Below, one piece after another: positions 17,468 to 25,673 of a stretch of 40,215 bases of DNA. Numbering within the stretch: position 1 is the stretch's first letter; the number at the start of each line of letters is the position of its first letter. Where the stretch lies: positions 1 through 40,215 of the forward strand of contig DLLF01000014.1 of NCBI GenBank assembly GCA_002477945.1, written 5' to 3'. The notes beneath the pieces are model-generated. The model was not told the DNA's origin and did no database searches. It was given only the letters and a program-made list of their open reading frames with translations. The position numbers and the translations under genes are program-made. This DNA is from Bacteroidales bacterium UBA7569. Its GTDB lineage: Bacteria; Bacteroidota; Bacteroidia; Bacteroidales; Paludibacteraceae.

Positions 17468-18139
17468 ATGAAATCGTTTTGTGTTACTCTGCTCACGATA
17501 ATTGTGAGTGTCTCGCTGTTTGCTGCTACGGACGACTGGGCGCAGCATAGTCGTTATGCCAATGCCAATCAATCCGTGGTGGATACGCCGTCTGTGGTTT
17601 TTATGGGAAATTCCATTACCGACCTCTGGGATAATATACACCCCGAGTTCTTCACCGCCAACAACTACGCCAACCGCGGCATCAGCGGGCAGGTGACATC
17701 GCAGATGCTGGCTCGTTTTCAGGCGGATGTTATCCAACTCCATCCGCAAATAGTAGTAATTCTTGCAGACACCAATGATATTGCTCTTAACAACGGTTAC
17801 ATTACGATAGAACATATTGCAGAGAATATACAGTCAATGTGCGAGTTGGCACAATACCATCGTATCCAACCGGTTATATGTTCTGTCCTGCCCGCTTACG
17901 AATACCCGTGGCGGAAAGAGATGGGCTCTCCCGCAGAGACTATCCGACAACTCAACAATCTGCTCCGTGCATACGCCGAGAAGAACCATATCCCGTATGT
18001 GGACTATTACTCTGCATTGGTGGATGAGCGCGGCGGACTGCCGGAAGCGTACTCCAAGGACGGGGTACACCCTACTGCGGCAGGCTATGACATCATGGAG
18101 CCGATTATTACTGCCGAGATAAACAAACACCTGAAGTAG
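17468..18139 (+). CDS. Secreted SGNH/GDSL-type hydrolase, 223 aa
   Basis: A signal peptide (MKSFCVTLLTIIVSVSLFAA) is followed by SGNH-hydrolase blocks: FMGNSITDLW (block I, nucleophile Ser), NRGISGQVTSQM (block II Gly), TNDIALN (block III Asn) and DGVHPTAAGY (block V Asp-x-x-His). The fold hydrolyses ester bonds, often acetyl groups on glycans. Block III reads ADTND where relatives usually have AGTND, a Gly-to-Asp change from one base. I start at 17468 because the frame's earlier ATG (17450) lies inside the promoter. A CCCC-ATGC-GGGG hairpin at 18153-18164 follows, without a T tract. The GH20 gene comes next with no clear promoter of its own, so the two may act together on glycans. Confidence 0.88.
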   Translation: MKSFCVTLLTIIVSVSLFAATDDWAQHSRYANANQSVVDTPSVVFMGNSITDLWDNIHPEFFTANNYANRGISGQVTSQMLARFQADVIQLHPQIVVILADTNDIALNNGYITIEHIAENIQSMCELAQYHRIQPVICSVLPAYEYPWRKEMGSPAETIRQLNNLLRAYAEKNHIPYVDYYSALVDERGGLPEAYSKDGVHPTAAGYDIMEPIITAEINKHLK

Positions 18140-18273
18140 CCTACGGCACTCACCCCATGCGGGGAAGACAGAATAATACTACCATGAAAATTCATACCAT
18201 AGTCATGGTGTTTGCGTATGCCACACATGTATGTCGCTGCATCATGGTATGGCTGTCTCACCTTTCTACACGT

Positions 18274-20454
18274 ATGCGTGTGCGTACCACCGCAACTATG
18301 ACAATTATAGCGTTGCTCTACAGTTGCAGCAACCGGCAGGCACCTATGTCGCTGCATTGGGAGATGGGAGCGAATGATGTGCGCCCTGGCGTATGTGAGA
18401 TGTATCTGACCATCACCAACACATCAAGCAAGCCCTTAACTAACGACGGGTGGGTGCTCTATTTCGATTATATGTCCGTTCACCCGCTCACAATGACGGC
18501 TAACGAACAGCCGCTGCGCGAGGGCACTATCGTGGGCGCACTCCTCGAGACAGAGATACAAGCCAGTTACCATTCTATCGTGCCTACCTCAACCTTTGCC
18601 ACGCTGCAGCCAAGCGAGAGCCGCACTTATTGTCTGCGCTACCGCGGCAACGTGATACGCCAGACCTCCATCCCCGAAGGCTTCTTCTTGGTGCAGGGCG
18701 ACGGCAAGCCCGTGTCTATCCCGTGTACGTATGAGCCGTTCACACGCCGCGAACAGATGATGCGCGGTATAGAGACGTGGGAGAAAACACCGTATGCCGA
18801 CGGAGAGTACATATACAAATACAACGGACTCCCCCTAACCCCCTCAAAGAGGGGGGATACAGAGCGGATACTTCCTTTATTACCACAACCCAAGAGCGTT
18901 GTATATCAGCAAGGTATATGTAATATCGCTAATGCCAATGTACAGGTGCGTACCGACGCAAATATGGTGCCCGAGGGCTACACCCTGCGTATGACCCCCG
19001 ACACCATATATATAGAAGCAGGCGATGATGCGGGTGTCTTCTATGCCTATCAGACCTTGGCACAGTTGGGCGAGCAAGCCCCTTGTGCCGTCATCACCGA
19101 CTACCCCGACTTGCACCACCGTGCCGTGATGCTTGACATCGTGCGCAACTACTATCCCGCCGACTCTATCAAGCGCGTGATAGACGTGATGGCACGGCAC
19201 AAACTGAACGTCCTGCACCTGCACCTCTCCGATGATGAGGCATGGCGATTGGAGATACCCGGGCTGCCCGAACTGACCACCGTAGGAGCAAGGCGCGGAT
19301 ACACCACCACCGAGACGGAATGTCTGCTACCGATGTACTGCGGCGGATGGGACTATACGGACGCACACTCCACAGCCAATGGGTATCTGACACGCGCGCA
19401 ATACATGGATTTGCTGCGTTATGCACAGGAGCGTTGCATACGTGTCATACCCGAGATAGACATGCCCGGGCACATGCGTGCCTGCAAGAAAGCTATGCAT
19501 GGACTACTGACCGACAGCACATTGGAGGCACGCTGCTACCTATCGGCGCAGAACTACACCGACAATGTGATTGCCGTATCCAATCCGTATGCCATTGAGT
19601 TCGTGGACCGTGTTATCACCGAGATAGTGAAGATGCACGCTGAGGCAGGCTGCCCGCTGACCGTCTTCAATATCGGTGGCGATGAGGTGCCGACAGGTGC
19701 CTTGACGCGCGAAGAGCATCAGGCGTTTATCAATCAAGTACTTGCTATCTTGCAGCGGCATCATCTGCAACCTGCAGGTTGGGAGGAGATAGGACATTTC
19801 TGTCCGCCCGAGACACGTGCTATATGCTATTCGTGGCACAATGGCGAGGCAAAGCCCCTCGAATTGGCAGAAGCAGGCTACCCTGTAGTACTGGCTGCGG
19901 CAAACCACCTGTACTTTGACTTTGCCTATTGCAACCACCACGAGGAGAAAGGGCTCAACTGGGGCGGATACACCGACGAGTATCGCGCTTTCGACTGGCA
20001 GCCCTTGCAGCACCCCAATGTGATAGGTATGAGCGCGCAACTATGGAGTGAGGTGATACGCTCCTTTGCACAAGTGGAGTGGCAGTTGTACCCTAAGATG
20101 TTCGGCTTGGCAGAGCGTGCATGGAACACCCGCAGCCGCCTCACACTCAGCGAATACAGCACCCTTGTATATGAGACCCTCCTCCCGCGCCTGCACGCCG
20201 CAGGGCATAACTTCCACCTGCAGCAACCGGGCATTCATGCCGAGCAAACAGAAGACAACACCTTGCTGATAACTATGAACAAGGTCATGCAAGGCGGCAA
20301 GATATACTACCGGATAGACAACGGCGAGTGGCAATGCTACACCGCCCCCTTCAGCGTACCGAACAGCACTGCCACCATCAAAGCATATATCAACTACCTC
20401 GACCACACCAGCAACACTACCTGGCTGTGGTTGGATAATGCTCCCGAACCCTGA
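18274..20454 (+). CDS. Beta-N-acetylhexosaminidase, GH20, predicted lipoprotein
   Basis: From the ATG at 18274 the protein starts MRVRTTATMTIIALLYSCSN, with lipobox LLYSC, so it is probably lipid-anchored; the frame is open from 18157 but the longer start lacks this. An N-terminal CHB_HEX-like domain (LHWEMGANDVRPG onward) is followed by a GH20b-like domain and the GH20 barrel. Visible GH20 motifs are HLHLSDDEAWRLEIPGL, PEIDMPGHMRA and the catalytic Asp-Glu in NIGGDEVP (nucleotides about 19681-19689). A chitobiase-like C-terminal domain follows. The enzyme releases terminal GlcNAc or GalNAc from glycans. Between CHB_HEX and GH20b the linker GLPLTPSKRGDTER is encoded by a GC-rich palindrome resembling the intergenic repeat (18828-18860). 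Confidence 0.93.
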   Translation: MRVRTTATMTIIALLYSCSNRQAPMSLHWEMGANDVRPGVCEMYLTITNTSSKPLTNDGWVLYFDYMSVHPLTMTANEQPLREGTIVGALLETEIQASYHSIVPTSTFATLQPSESRTYCLRYRGNVIRQTSIPEGFFLVQGDGKPVSIPCTYEPFTRREQMMRGIETWEKTPYADGEYIYKYNGLPLTPSKRGDTERILPLLPQPKSVVYQQGICNIANANVQVRTDANMVPEGYTLRMTPDTIYIEAGDDAGVFYAYQTLAQLGEQAPCAVITDYPDLHHRAVMLDIVRNYYPADSIKRVIDVMARHKLNVLHLHLSDDEAWRLEIPGLPELTTVGARRGYTTTETECLLPMYCGGWDYTDAHSTANGYLTRAQYMDLLRYAQERCIRVIPEIDMPGHMRACKKAMHGLLTDSTLEARCYLSAQNYTDNVIAVSNPYAIEFVDRVITEIVKMHAEAGCPLTVFNIGGDEVPTGALTREEHQAFINQVLAILQRHHLQPAGWEEIGHFCPPETRAICYSWHNGEAKPLELAEAGYPVVLAAANHLYFDFAYCNHHEEKGLNWGGYTDEYRAFDWQPLQHPNVIGMSAQLWSEVIRSFAQVEWQLYPKMFGLAERAWNTRSRLTLSEYSTLVYETLLPRLHAAGHNFHLQQPGIHAEQTEDNTLLITMNKVMQGGKIYYRIDNGEWQCYTAPFSVPNSTATIKAYINYLDHTSNTTWLWLDNAPEP
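18828..18860. repeat. GC-rich palindromic repeat embedded in frame in the GH20 gene
   Basis: CCCCCTAACCCCCTCAAAG runs into AGGGGGGATAC. Its reverse complement aligns with module b of the intergenic repeats (CCCCTTCTTTGGAGGGGTTG). It is 33 nt, keeps the frame, and falls in the linker between two domains. Confidence 0.65.
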
Positions 20455-20500
20455 TCATCGCAACCTCGTCTTTCCTGTAACATCCTACCCCACAGAAAAC

Positions 20501-20525
20501 AGACCGCTTTTCTGCCGTCTTTTTC
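20501..20525 (+). terminator. Weak intrinsic terminator after GH20
   Basis: AGACCGC and GCCGTCT pair around TTTTCT with one C-C mismatch, followed by TTTTT. It lies 46 bp after the GH20 stop. Confidence 0.45.
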
Positions 20526-20544
20526 ATTTCCTTCACCATTCCAC

Positions 20545-20574
20545 TTGCGCAACTCATAAAATTCACTACCTTTG
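20545..20574 (+). promoter_or_regulatory. Promoter of the secreted-protein gene at 20937
   Basis: TTG (20545-20547), 19 bp, TACCTTTG (20567-20574). The start near 20581 implies a leader of about 356 nt. Confidence 0.75.
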
Positions 20575-20580
20575 CATCTC

Positions 20581-20936
20581 GAATAGGCTTTGTGGCGAGG
20601 GGGTGCGTCCATAGTCTGAATTACATACCATCCCCGTTAGAATAGCGTTTGCTATTTATTCGGTATTGTCGCGGAATGTAGGAAGTTCACAAAGACAAAT
20701 AAGATCGAATAGGTGTAAACGTCTGCTTTTGCAGATGTTATGCTTATCTGTCTTATTTTGGCATTTCCTACAGCCACGCGACAAGAGATGAGAGAACGTC
20801 TGCTTTTTTATGCAACGTAGGCATTGCACCGCCCTCTTTTCTCTTTGTCGCAGGCTTCTCATTCTGCCGTGCCGCATAACGGCTCACGCTATGGCGCAAA
20901 ATAAGGCAAGCAACTAACCTTTAATTTATAACAAGT
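20581..20936 (+). ncRNA. Leader C: structured 5' leader with competing hairpins
   Basis: The leader contains a small hairpin AATAGC-GTTT-GCTATT (20641-20656). A large hairpin follows, 20668-20782: GTCGCG/CGCGAC, GTAGGAA/TTCCTAC, CAAATAAGA/TCTTATTTTG, and ACGTCTGC-TTTT-GCAGATGT at the tip. A second hairpin, 20778-20851, pairs GCGACAAGAGA with TCTCTTTGTCGC. The two share nucleotides 20778-20782, so their bases cannot both form. A last hairpin GCCGT/ACGGC lies at 20866-20883. Both big hairpins carry AACGTCTGCTTTT near the tip. No convincing open frame is present. The role is unknown; an attenuator or sensor RNA is possible. Confidence 0.55.
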
Positions 20937-22031
20937 ATGAAACGATTCTATCTTTTCGCTATGGCGATCCTCTCTGCCCTTTCCATGTCGGCAGAAACGA
21001 CTATTCAAGACACCTTCTTCGGCTGCACACTGGGCAAATCAACAGTCTCCGAAGTCCAATCCGCAATGACCCGACAAGGCTTCACATTGCTGTTGGATAG
21101 TGTTCTATCCGTTGATACTATCACACAAACTACAACAGTTGAATACGCCTATGAAGGCGACTACTATCACGAAGGACATGATTTCCATTATACCGAACTT
21201 TACTTCTTTGGAGACACCTTAACTGCAGTAAAGATGTGTGATACCTGTACTATAAATTGCCAAAAACAGATGGAAACCTTACAGACCAATTTGGAAAGAG
21301 AATATGGTCATTTGGAAACGGCAGATAGTACTTTCCTGTTTTTTTTAGTAAATATGGTAGATACTATTGACGAGTCAAATCCGTGGTCTCGATATGATGG
21401 TCACAACATAATAAGTATTTCGTCATCTGATACTACGATAGTTTGTTCATATATAAGTAATGATGTTTTGCAGAATTATATCAATAAGCGAATGAGACTG
21501 GCATTGTATATACTTAACGATATATTACATAGCGACAATCCAAACTATAGTGAAGAAAACAAAGTATATGGTGTCGCCGGCGTCAAATTTGGTGACAGCC
21601 GCGAAACCGTGCGCAAAGTGATAGGAGCAAAAAGTGAGGAACTTTCCGACTATGACTCACATTCATTGACCTACTATAAAACGCAAATAGGCGGCACTAC
21701 TTATGATTTTGCTACTTTTTATTTTAAGCAAGGCAAATTAGTCTCGGCATCTTTAGAAAAGCCATTCTACTCATGGCGAAAGGAAGAGGCACTGATGTAT
21801 CTTGAGGCTATCAAATCACAATATGAAAGAAGATATTCCAACTTCAGAGTAGTTACAGATGAAGAAGAGAAGAAATTTTATACATGCGGTGCATATATTG
21901 ATGAATACGACTATCTACCTATTTCCATATCGTTCAAAAAATCCGTCAGTAAAGGTGGTGACATTATGTACTATATTGATATTGATTACTATCTTGTAAG
22001 AGTGGAAGGTCTCTACGACGACGAAATCTAA
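20937..22031 (+). CDS. Secreted protein of unknown function with two similar halves, 364 aa
   Basis: The signal peptide is MKRFYLFAMAILSALSMSAE. I do not recognise a named family. Two segments look alike: FFGCTLGKSTVSEVQSAMTR (about residues 27-47) and AGVKFGDSRETVRKVIGA (about 214-231). Both have the F-G-x-x-x-G-x-S/D-x-x-x-V pattern seen at the start of small periplasmic BamE/SmpA-like folds, suggesting a duplicated domain. The rest is rich in Asp, Tyr and Thr and sheet-like. A likely periplasmic or surface location follows from the signal peptide. The gene is monocistronic, with a long structured leader before it and a strong terminator after it. It is much more A+T-rich than the GH20 gene upstream. 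Confidence 0.8.
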   Translation: MKRFYLFAMAILSALSMSAETTIQDTFFGCTLGKSTVSEVQSAMTRQGFTLLLDSVLSVDTITQTTTVEYAYEGDYYHEGHDFHYTELYFFGDTLTAVKMCDTCTINCQKQMETLQTNLEREYGHLETADSTFLFFLVNMVDTIDESNPWSRYDGHNIISISSSDTTIVCSYISNDVLQNYINKRMRLALYILNDILHSDNPNYSEENKVYGVAGVKFGDSRETVRKVIGAKSEELSDYDSHSLTYYKTQIGGTTYDFATFYFKQGKLVSASLEKPFYSWRKEEALMYLEAIKSQYERRYSNFRVVTDEEEKKFYTCGAYIDEYDYLPISISFKKSVSKGGDIMYYIDIDYYLVRVEGLYDDEI

Positions 22032-22059
22032 AGCCCATCCCTACCCCATCCTGTAACGC

Positions 22060-22107
22060 GTGAGTTCGATGCAATAGATAGAATTGCTATCCTTGCATCG
22101 AACTCAC
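22060..22107 (+). terminator. Long perfect hairpin terminator
   Basis: GTGAGTTCGATGCAA (22060-22074) and TTGCATCGAACTCAC (22093-22107) pair exactly, with an inner GATAG/CTATC stem and loop AATTG. ATTCTTTTGTTG follows. It lies 28 bp after the stop of the secreted-protein gene. Confidence 0.85.
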
Positions 22108-22225
22108 ATTCTTTTGTTGAATAAAGTCCATTTATTAACTAAACTTGCTGCCGCCTTTGTATTACCGGCAAACAAACACAACCCTTCCTTTTGGCAAATC
22201 GCAAGTCTCCGACTTGCCAATTTCC

Positions 22226-22505
22226 ACGACCCCTCATCGAGACCTGGACGACTCACGAAGCACCCCTAAACGAAACATCAAAGAAAAGTCAATGAAACAA
22301 AATCGTACATCGAATATTGCCAAATCGTAAATCTCTTGACCCCTCAACGCAAGAATTATGAAACAATGCAATGCTATTTAAGCCCCTTCTTTGGAGGGGT
22401 TGGGGAGGTCTTCTCTCTCCATAGAACTTCTCGAATAACTCGAACGTCTATCATAGTATTACCCATTTGACCCATTTGACCCATTCTTCCAATTCGCCCA
22501 ATCCT
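22226..22505. repeat. Dispersed intergenic repeat, copy R4 (a, a', b, c, d)
   Basis: Module a is GACCCCTCATCGAGACCTGG (from 22228). A second partial a is GACCCCTCAACGCAAG (from 22338). Module b is CCCCTTCTTTGGAGGGGTTG (from 22383). Module c is CTTCTCGAATAACTCGAACG (22427-22456). Module d is a 9-bp tandem with unit CCCATTTGA (22460-22503). From the second a to b the copy is nearly identical to R3. It sits between two convergent genes. The stretch 22108-22225 holds only a small dyad, GCAAGTC-TCC-GACTTGC. Confidence 0.8.
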
Positions 22506-22517
22506 CGCCTAACACAA

Positions 22518-23630
22518 TCACTTATAGGTAAACGACTTCAGTTGGAACTTCACTTTATATTTCTTATACTCTTCACCGGGAACTATTTCACTCTTATAGT
22601 AAGCGTAATTCTCCTCATAGTTATATCCGCGCAGGTCAAAACGCTTCGTCATGCCTGCCTCTATCTCTATACGTTTCGTGAAATCCTGATAGTCAAGCAT
22701 CTTCCCCTGCATATCATAGTAAATCATACGCCCCGTAATCGAAACAATATCTCGGTTGGTGTTGTTCTTCAGCGATACTTGTGCATTCGGTTTCACCCAA
22801 TCATGGGAATATGCAGTCATACTCACTCCTTTCTCATTAGTACTCGTGTTCGGTGTTTGTGCTACATTCATGGATTCCTTCTCCGATTTTGGAGCCATCT
22901 TGTACGACTTAAGTTGAAACTTTACCTTATATTTCTTATACTCTTCACCGGGAACAACCTGACTCTTATAATAGGCATAATTCTCGGCATAGTTATACCC
23001 ACGTAGTGAAAAACGTTTCGTCATGCCGGCATCAATATGGATGCGTTCTGTGAAATCTTGATAGTCCAGCATATTCCCTGACATATCATAGTAAATCATA
23101 CGCCCTGTAACCGAAACAATATCCCTGTCTGTATTGTTCTTCATCGATACTTGCGCATTCGGTTTCACCCAGTCATGGGAATAGGAGGACAACGTTACCG
23201 CATTCTCGTCAGTACCTGTATCTGTGGTTTGCGCAGTAACTGCCGGTGCGGCTGGAGCAGTGGTTTGTTGTATACGCCCGCTTTTCGTAGAGGTTGAACT
23301 TGCCGTATTCCGTTCCCTGGTTTGTCTTGAATCAGTGGAAGCCGCACGCTTTCCCTCTTCCTGCGATATTGCGCTCTTGCTTGTAGCCTTCCTTTTTGTT
23401 GTTTTTGCAACAACGGAAACCGACTCTTTCTCTGTCGAAGATGCATCATCTGCCGATTCCGTAGCATTGGTCACCGTCTCCGATACAATCTCTTGAGAGG
23501 TTTCACTTTCATTCTCTGCATGGATATAGCCTTTTATGCCGACTATATAACCGACCGCCAAGCCGATAATCAAACCTATCAGCAATGTGATACCCGATGA
23601 ACTACGCCGCTCTCTTCTTTCGTCTTCCAT
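22518..23630 (-). CDS. Membrane-anchored protein with a tandemly duplicated domain, 370 aa
   Basis: A charged N-terminus (MEDERRERRS) precedes one transmembrane helix (about 13-31, ITLLIGLIIGLAVGYIVG). A long Ser/Thr/Ala/Glu-rich linker follows (about 38-144). Two copies of a domain of about 100 residues come next, at 145-244 and 269-369. Each runs from YSHDWVKPNAQVS through RMIYYDM, GYNY-x-ENYAYYKS to PGEEYKKYKVKFQLKS. The copies are about 85% identical at the protein level, indicating recent duplication. The fold looks like a small beta-sandwich, in the manner of FxLYD-type domains; this is a guess. No function is known to me. It lies 64 bp after prfA on the same strand with no clear promoter, so it may be the last gene of the ffh unit. 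Confidence 0.85.
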   Translation of the reverse strand: MEDERRERRSSSGITLLIGLIIGLAVGYIVGIKGYIHAENESETSQEIVSETVTNATESADDASSTEKESVSVVAKTTKRKATSKSAISQEEGKRAASTDSRQTRERNTASSTSTKSGRIQQTTAPAAPAVTAQTTDTGTDENAVTLSSYSHDWVKPNAQVSMKNNTDRDIVSVTGRMIYYDMSGNMLDYQDFTERIHIDAGMTKRFSLRGYNYAENYAYYKSQVVPGEEYKKYKVKFQLKSYKMAPKSEKESMNVAQTPNTSTNEKGVSMTAYSHDWVKPNAQVSLKNNTNRDIVSITGRMIYYDMQGKMLDYQDFTKRIEIEAGMTKRFDLRGYNYEENYAYYKSEIVPGEEYKKYKVKFQLKSFTYK

Positions 23631-23694
23631 GGTTTTCTTGATTTTATAAGTTTGGGAATATCTTTCTTGATGCTTTCTTTTTGGCAGGATGCCC

Positions 23695-24795
23695 TTATAG
23701 TTCCGTCTCTTTCATCCTCTCTGCATTTTCTGCCACTTGCAGAGCGTCTATCACCCCCTGTATATCTCCGTCCATAAAGGCTTGGAGGTTATAGACTGTG
23801 TAGCCGATGCGGTGGTCGGTGATACGCCCTTGCGGGTAGTTGTAGGTGCGAATCTTGGCACTTCTATCCCCCGTGGAGACCATTGTCTTGCGCCTTGCGG
23901 CAATATCATCGATGTACTTCTGATGCTCCTTGTCGTATATCTGTGTGCGCAGGCGTGCGAGTGCGCGTTCTTTGTTCTTGGGTTGGTCACGGGTTTCGGT
24001 ACACTCAATGAGTATCTCCTGCACCTCGCCGGTGTTGGGGTTCTTCCAGTTGTAGCGCAACCGCACACCCGACTCCACCTTGTTCACATTCTGTCCTCCG
24101 GCACCGCCCGAACGGAAGGTCTCCCATTTGATTTCGCCCTCGTTGATATGTACCTCGAACTCGTCCGCCTCGGGCAATACTGCCACTGTGGCAGCCGAGG
24201 TGTGAACACGCCCTTGCGTCTCTGTGGCAGGTACCCGCTGCACCCGATGCACACCGCTTTCGTACTTGAGCGTGCCATACACATTCTGCCCTGTGACGTT
24301 GAAGATTATCTCCTTGTACCCGCCCACAGCACCTTCCGAGAACGACGAAACGGTATATTTGAAGCCATGCAGTTCGAAATACTTGGTGTACATACGGAAG
24401 AGGTCGCCTGCAAACAACGCTGCTTCGTCCCCGCCCGTACCGCCGCGAATCTCCATAACCACGTTCTTGCTGTCCTCGGGGTCTTGGGGCAGGAGCATGA
24501 GTTTGACCTCTTCTTCAAGGGCGGGTATCTGCGGTTCTATTTGGTCTATCTCCGCCCGTGCCATTTCCTTGAGTTCGGGGTCGGACTCGTTGAAATAGAG
24601 TTGCTTTGCCTCGTTCAGGTCGGAGAGGGCTTTCTTGTACTTGCCTGCCGAAGAGAGTACGCGCTCGAGGTCGTGATACTCACGGTTGAGACGCACATAG
24701 CGTGCCTGGTCGGCTATGACGGCGGGGTCTGTAATAAGTAGGCTCACCTCATGAAACTTGACCTCTAATCCTTCTATCTTGTCTAATATATCCAT
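23695..24795 (-). CDS. prfA: Peptide chain release factor 1
   Basis: The 366-residue product has the GGQ motif in FRSGGAGGQNVNKVESGVR, which triggers peptidyl-tRNA hydrolysis. The RF1 recognition tripeptide is P-A-T in RVPATETQGRVHTS, giving UAA/UAG specificity. The start MDILDKIEGLEVKFHEV at 24795 is the family start; the frame's earlier ATG (24894) lies deep in folD. The gene overlaps the folD 3' end by 13 bp, which suggests translational coupling. Confidence 0.97.
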   Translation of the reverse strand: MDILDKIEGLEVKFHEVSLLITDPAVIADQARYVRLNREYHDLERVLSSAGKYKKALSDLNEAKQLYFNESDPELKEMARAEIDQIEPQIPALEEEVKLMLLPQDPEDSKNVVMEIRGGTGGDEAALFAGDLFRMYTKYFELHGFKYTVSSFSEGAVGGYKEIIFNVTGQNVYGTLKYESGVHRVQRVPATETQGRVHTSAATVAVLPEADEFEVHINEGEIKWETFRSGGAGGQNVNKVESGVRLRYNWKNPNTGEVQEILIECTETRDQPKNKERALARLRTQIYDKEHQKYIDDIAARRKTMVSTGDRSAKIRTYNYPQGRITDHRIGYTVYNLQAFMDGDIQGVIDALQVAENAERMKETEL

Positions 24796-25673
24796 CGTGC
24801 TTGCTTGTTCTGATACGCCTGTAGCGTGTTTTGCAATAAAGAAACGATTGTCATCGGACCCACTCCCCCTGGTACGGGAGAAATGCAGGCACACTTCGGT
24901 GCTACGTACTGGAAGTCCACATCACCGCAAATTCGGTATCCGCGCGCGCACGTTTCGTCCTCCACACGGCTTATTCCTACATCTATTACGGTCGCCCCGT
25001 CTCTGACCATATCTTCCGTCAATAGTCCAGGATGCCCCACTGCCACAATGATAATATCGGCTGTAAGGCATATTTCCTTCAGGTTCTTGGTGTGTGAATG
25101 GCACAGCGTCACGGTCGCATTGCCTCCTGCCTGCTTTTGCATCAGGAGCATAGCCATGGGTTTGCCCACGATGTTGCTTCTCCCTATGATGACCACGTGC
25201 CGTCCGTCCGTCTCTATCTGGTAACGCAGAAGTAATTCTCTGATTCCCTTGGGTGTTGCTGAAACAATGCTCGGCAAGCCCAATGCAGTCCGCCCTACGT
25301 TTTCCGGATGCAATCCGTCCACGTCTTTGTGCCAGTCTATAGCGGATGTCACACGCTGTTCGTCTATTCCTCGGGGCAATGGCAACTGCACGATAAAACC
25401 GTCTATCGCATTGTCCTCGTTCAGCCGGTGAACAACATGGAGCAATTCTTCCTCGGTTGTATCATGCGGCAAAGCAATCTTGGTTGCTTCAAACCCTACT
25501 TCTTCGCACGCTTTCAGTTTGTTGTTGACGTAGGTCACCGAGGCGGGTTCTTCTCCCACTATCACCACCGCCAGATGCGGAGCGCGCTGTCCTTTCGCTA
25601 AAATCGACTGAACCTCCTCGCGTAATTCTGCACGAATGGTCTTCGCTATATGTTTTCCGTCTATCAATACCAT
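24783..25673 (-). CDS. folD: Bifunctional methylenetetrahydrofolate dehydrogenase / methenyltetrahydrofolate cyclohydrolase
   Basis: The 296-residue protein shows the FolD active-site segment YVNNKLKACEEVGFEA (catalytic Lys), VQLPLPRGIDEQ, DVDGLHPENVG, and the NADP-binding loop IIGRSNIVGKPMAMLL. A C-terminal PVPGGVGPMTIVSL completes the family. It interconverts 5,10-methylene- and 10-formyl-tetrahydrofolate in the cytoplasm. Its start codon abuts the ffh stop (0 bp gap) and its end overlaps prfA, so ffh-folD-prfA is a tight operon. Confidence 0.97.
   Translation of the reverse strand: MVLIDGKHIAKTIRAELREEVQSILAKGQRAPHLAVVIVGEEPASVTYVNNKLKACEEVGFEATKIALPHDTTEEELLHVVHRLNEDNAIDGFIVQLPLPRGIDEQRVTSAIDWHKDVDGLHPENVGRTALGLPSIVSATPKGIRELLLRYQIETDGRHVVIIGRSNIVGKPMAMLLMQKQAGGNATVTLCHSHTKNLKEICLTADIIIVAVGHPGLLTEDMVRDGATVIDVGISRVEDETCARGYRICGDVDFQYVAPKCACISPVPGGVGPMTIVSLLQNTLQAYQNKQARWIY

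Noticed and set aside
20656..20877. 73-codon minus-strand frame in leader C
   Set aside because: It follows from the inverted-repeat content of the leader; no promoter, family similarity or signal is seen.
24796..24894. 33-residue N-terminal extension of release factor 1
   Set aside because: It lies inside folD and is absent from the RF1 family; MDILDKIEGL is the expected start.
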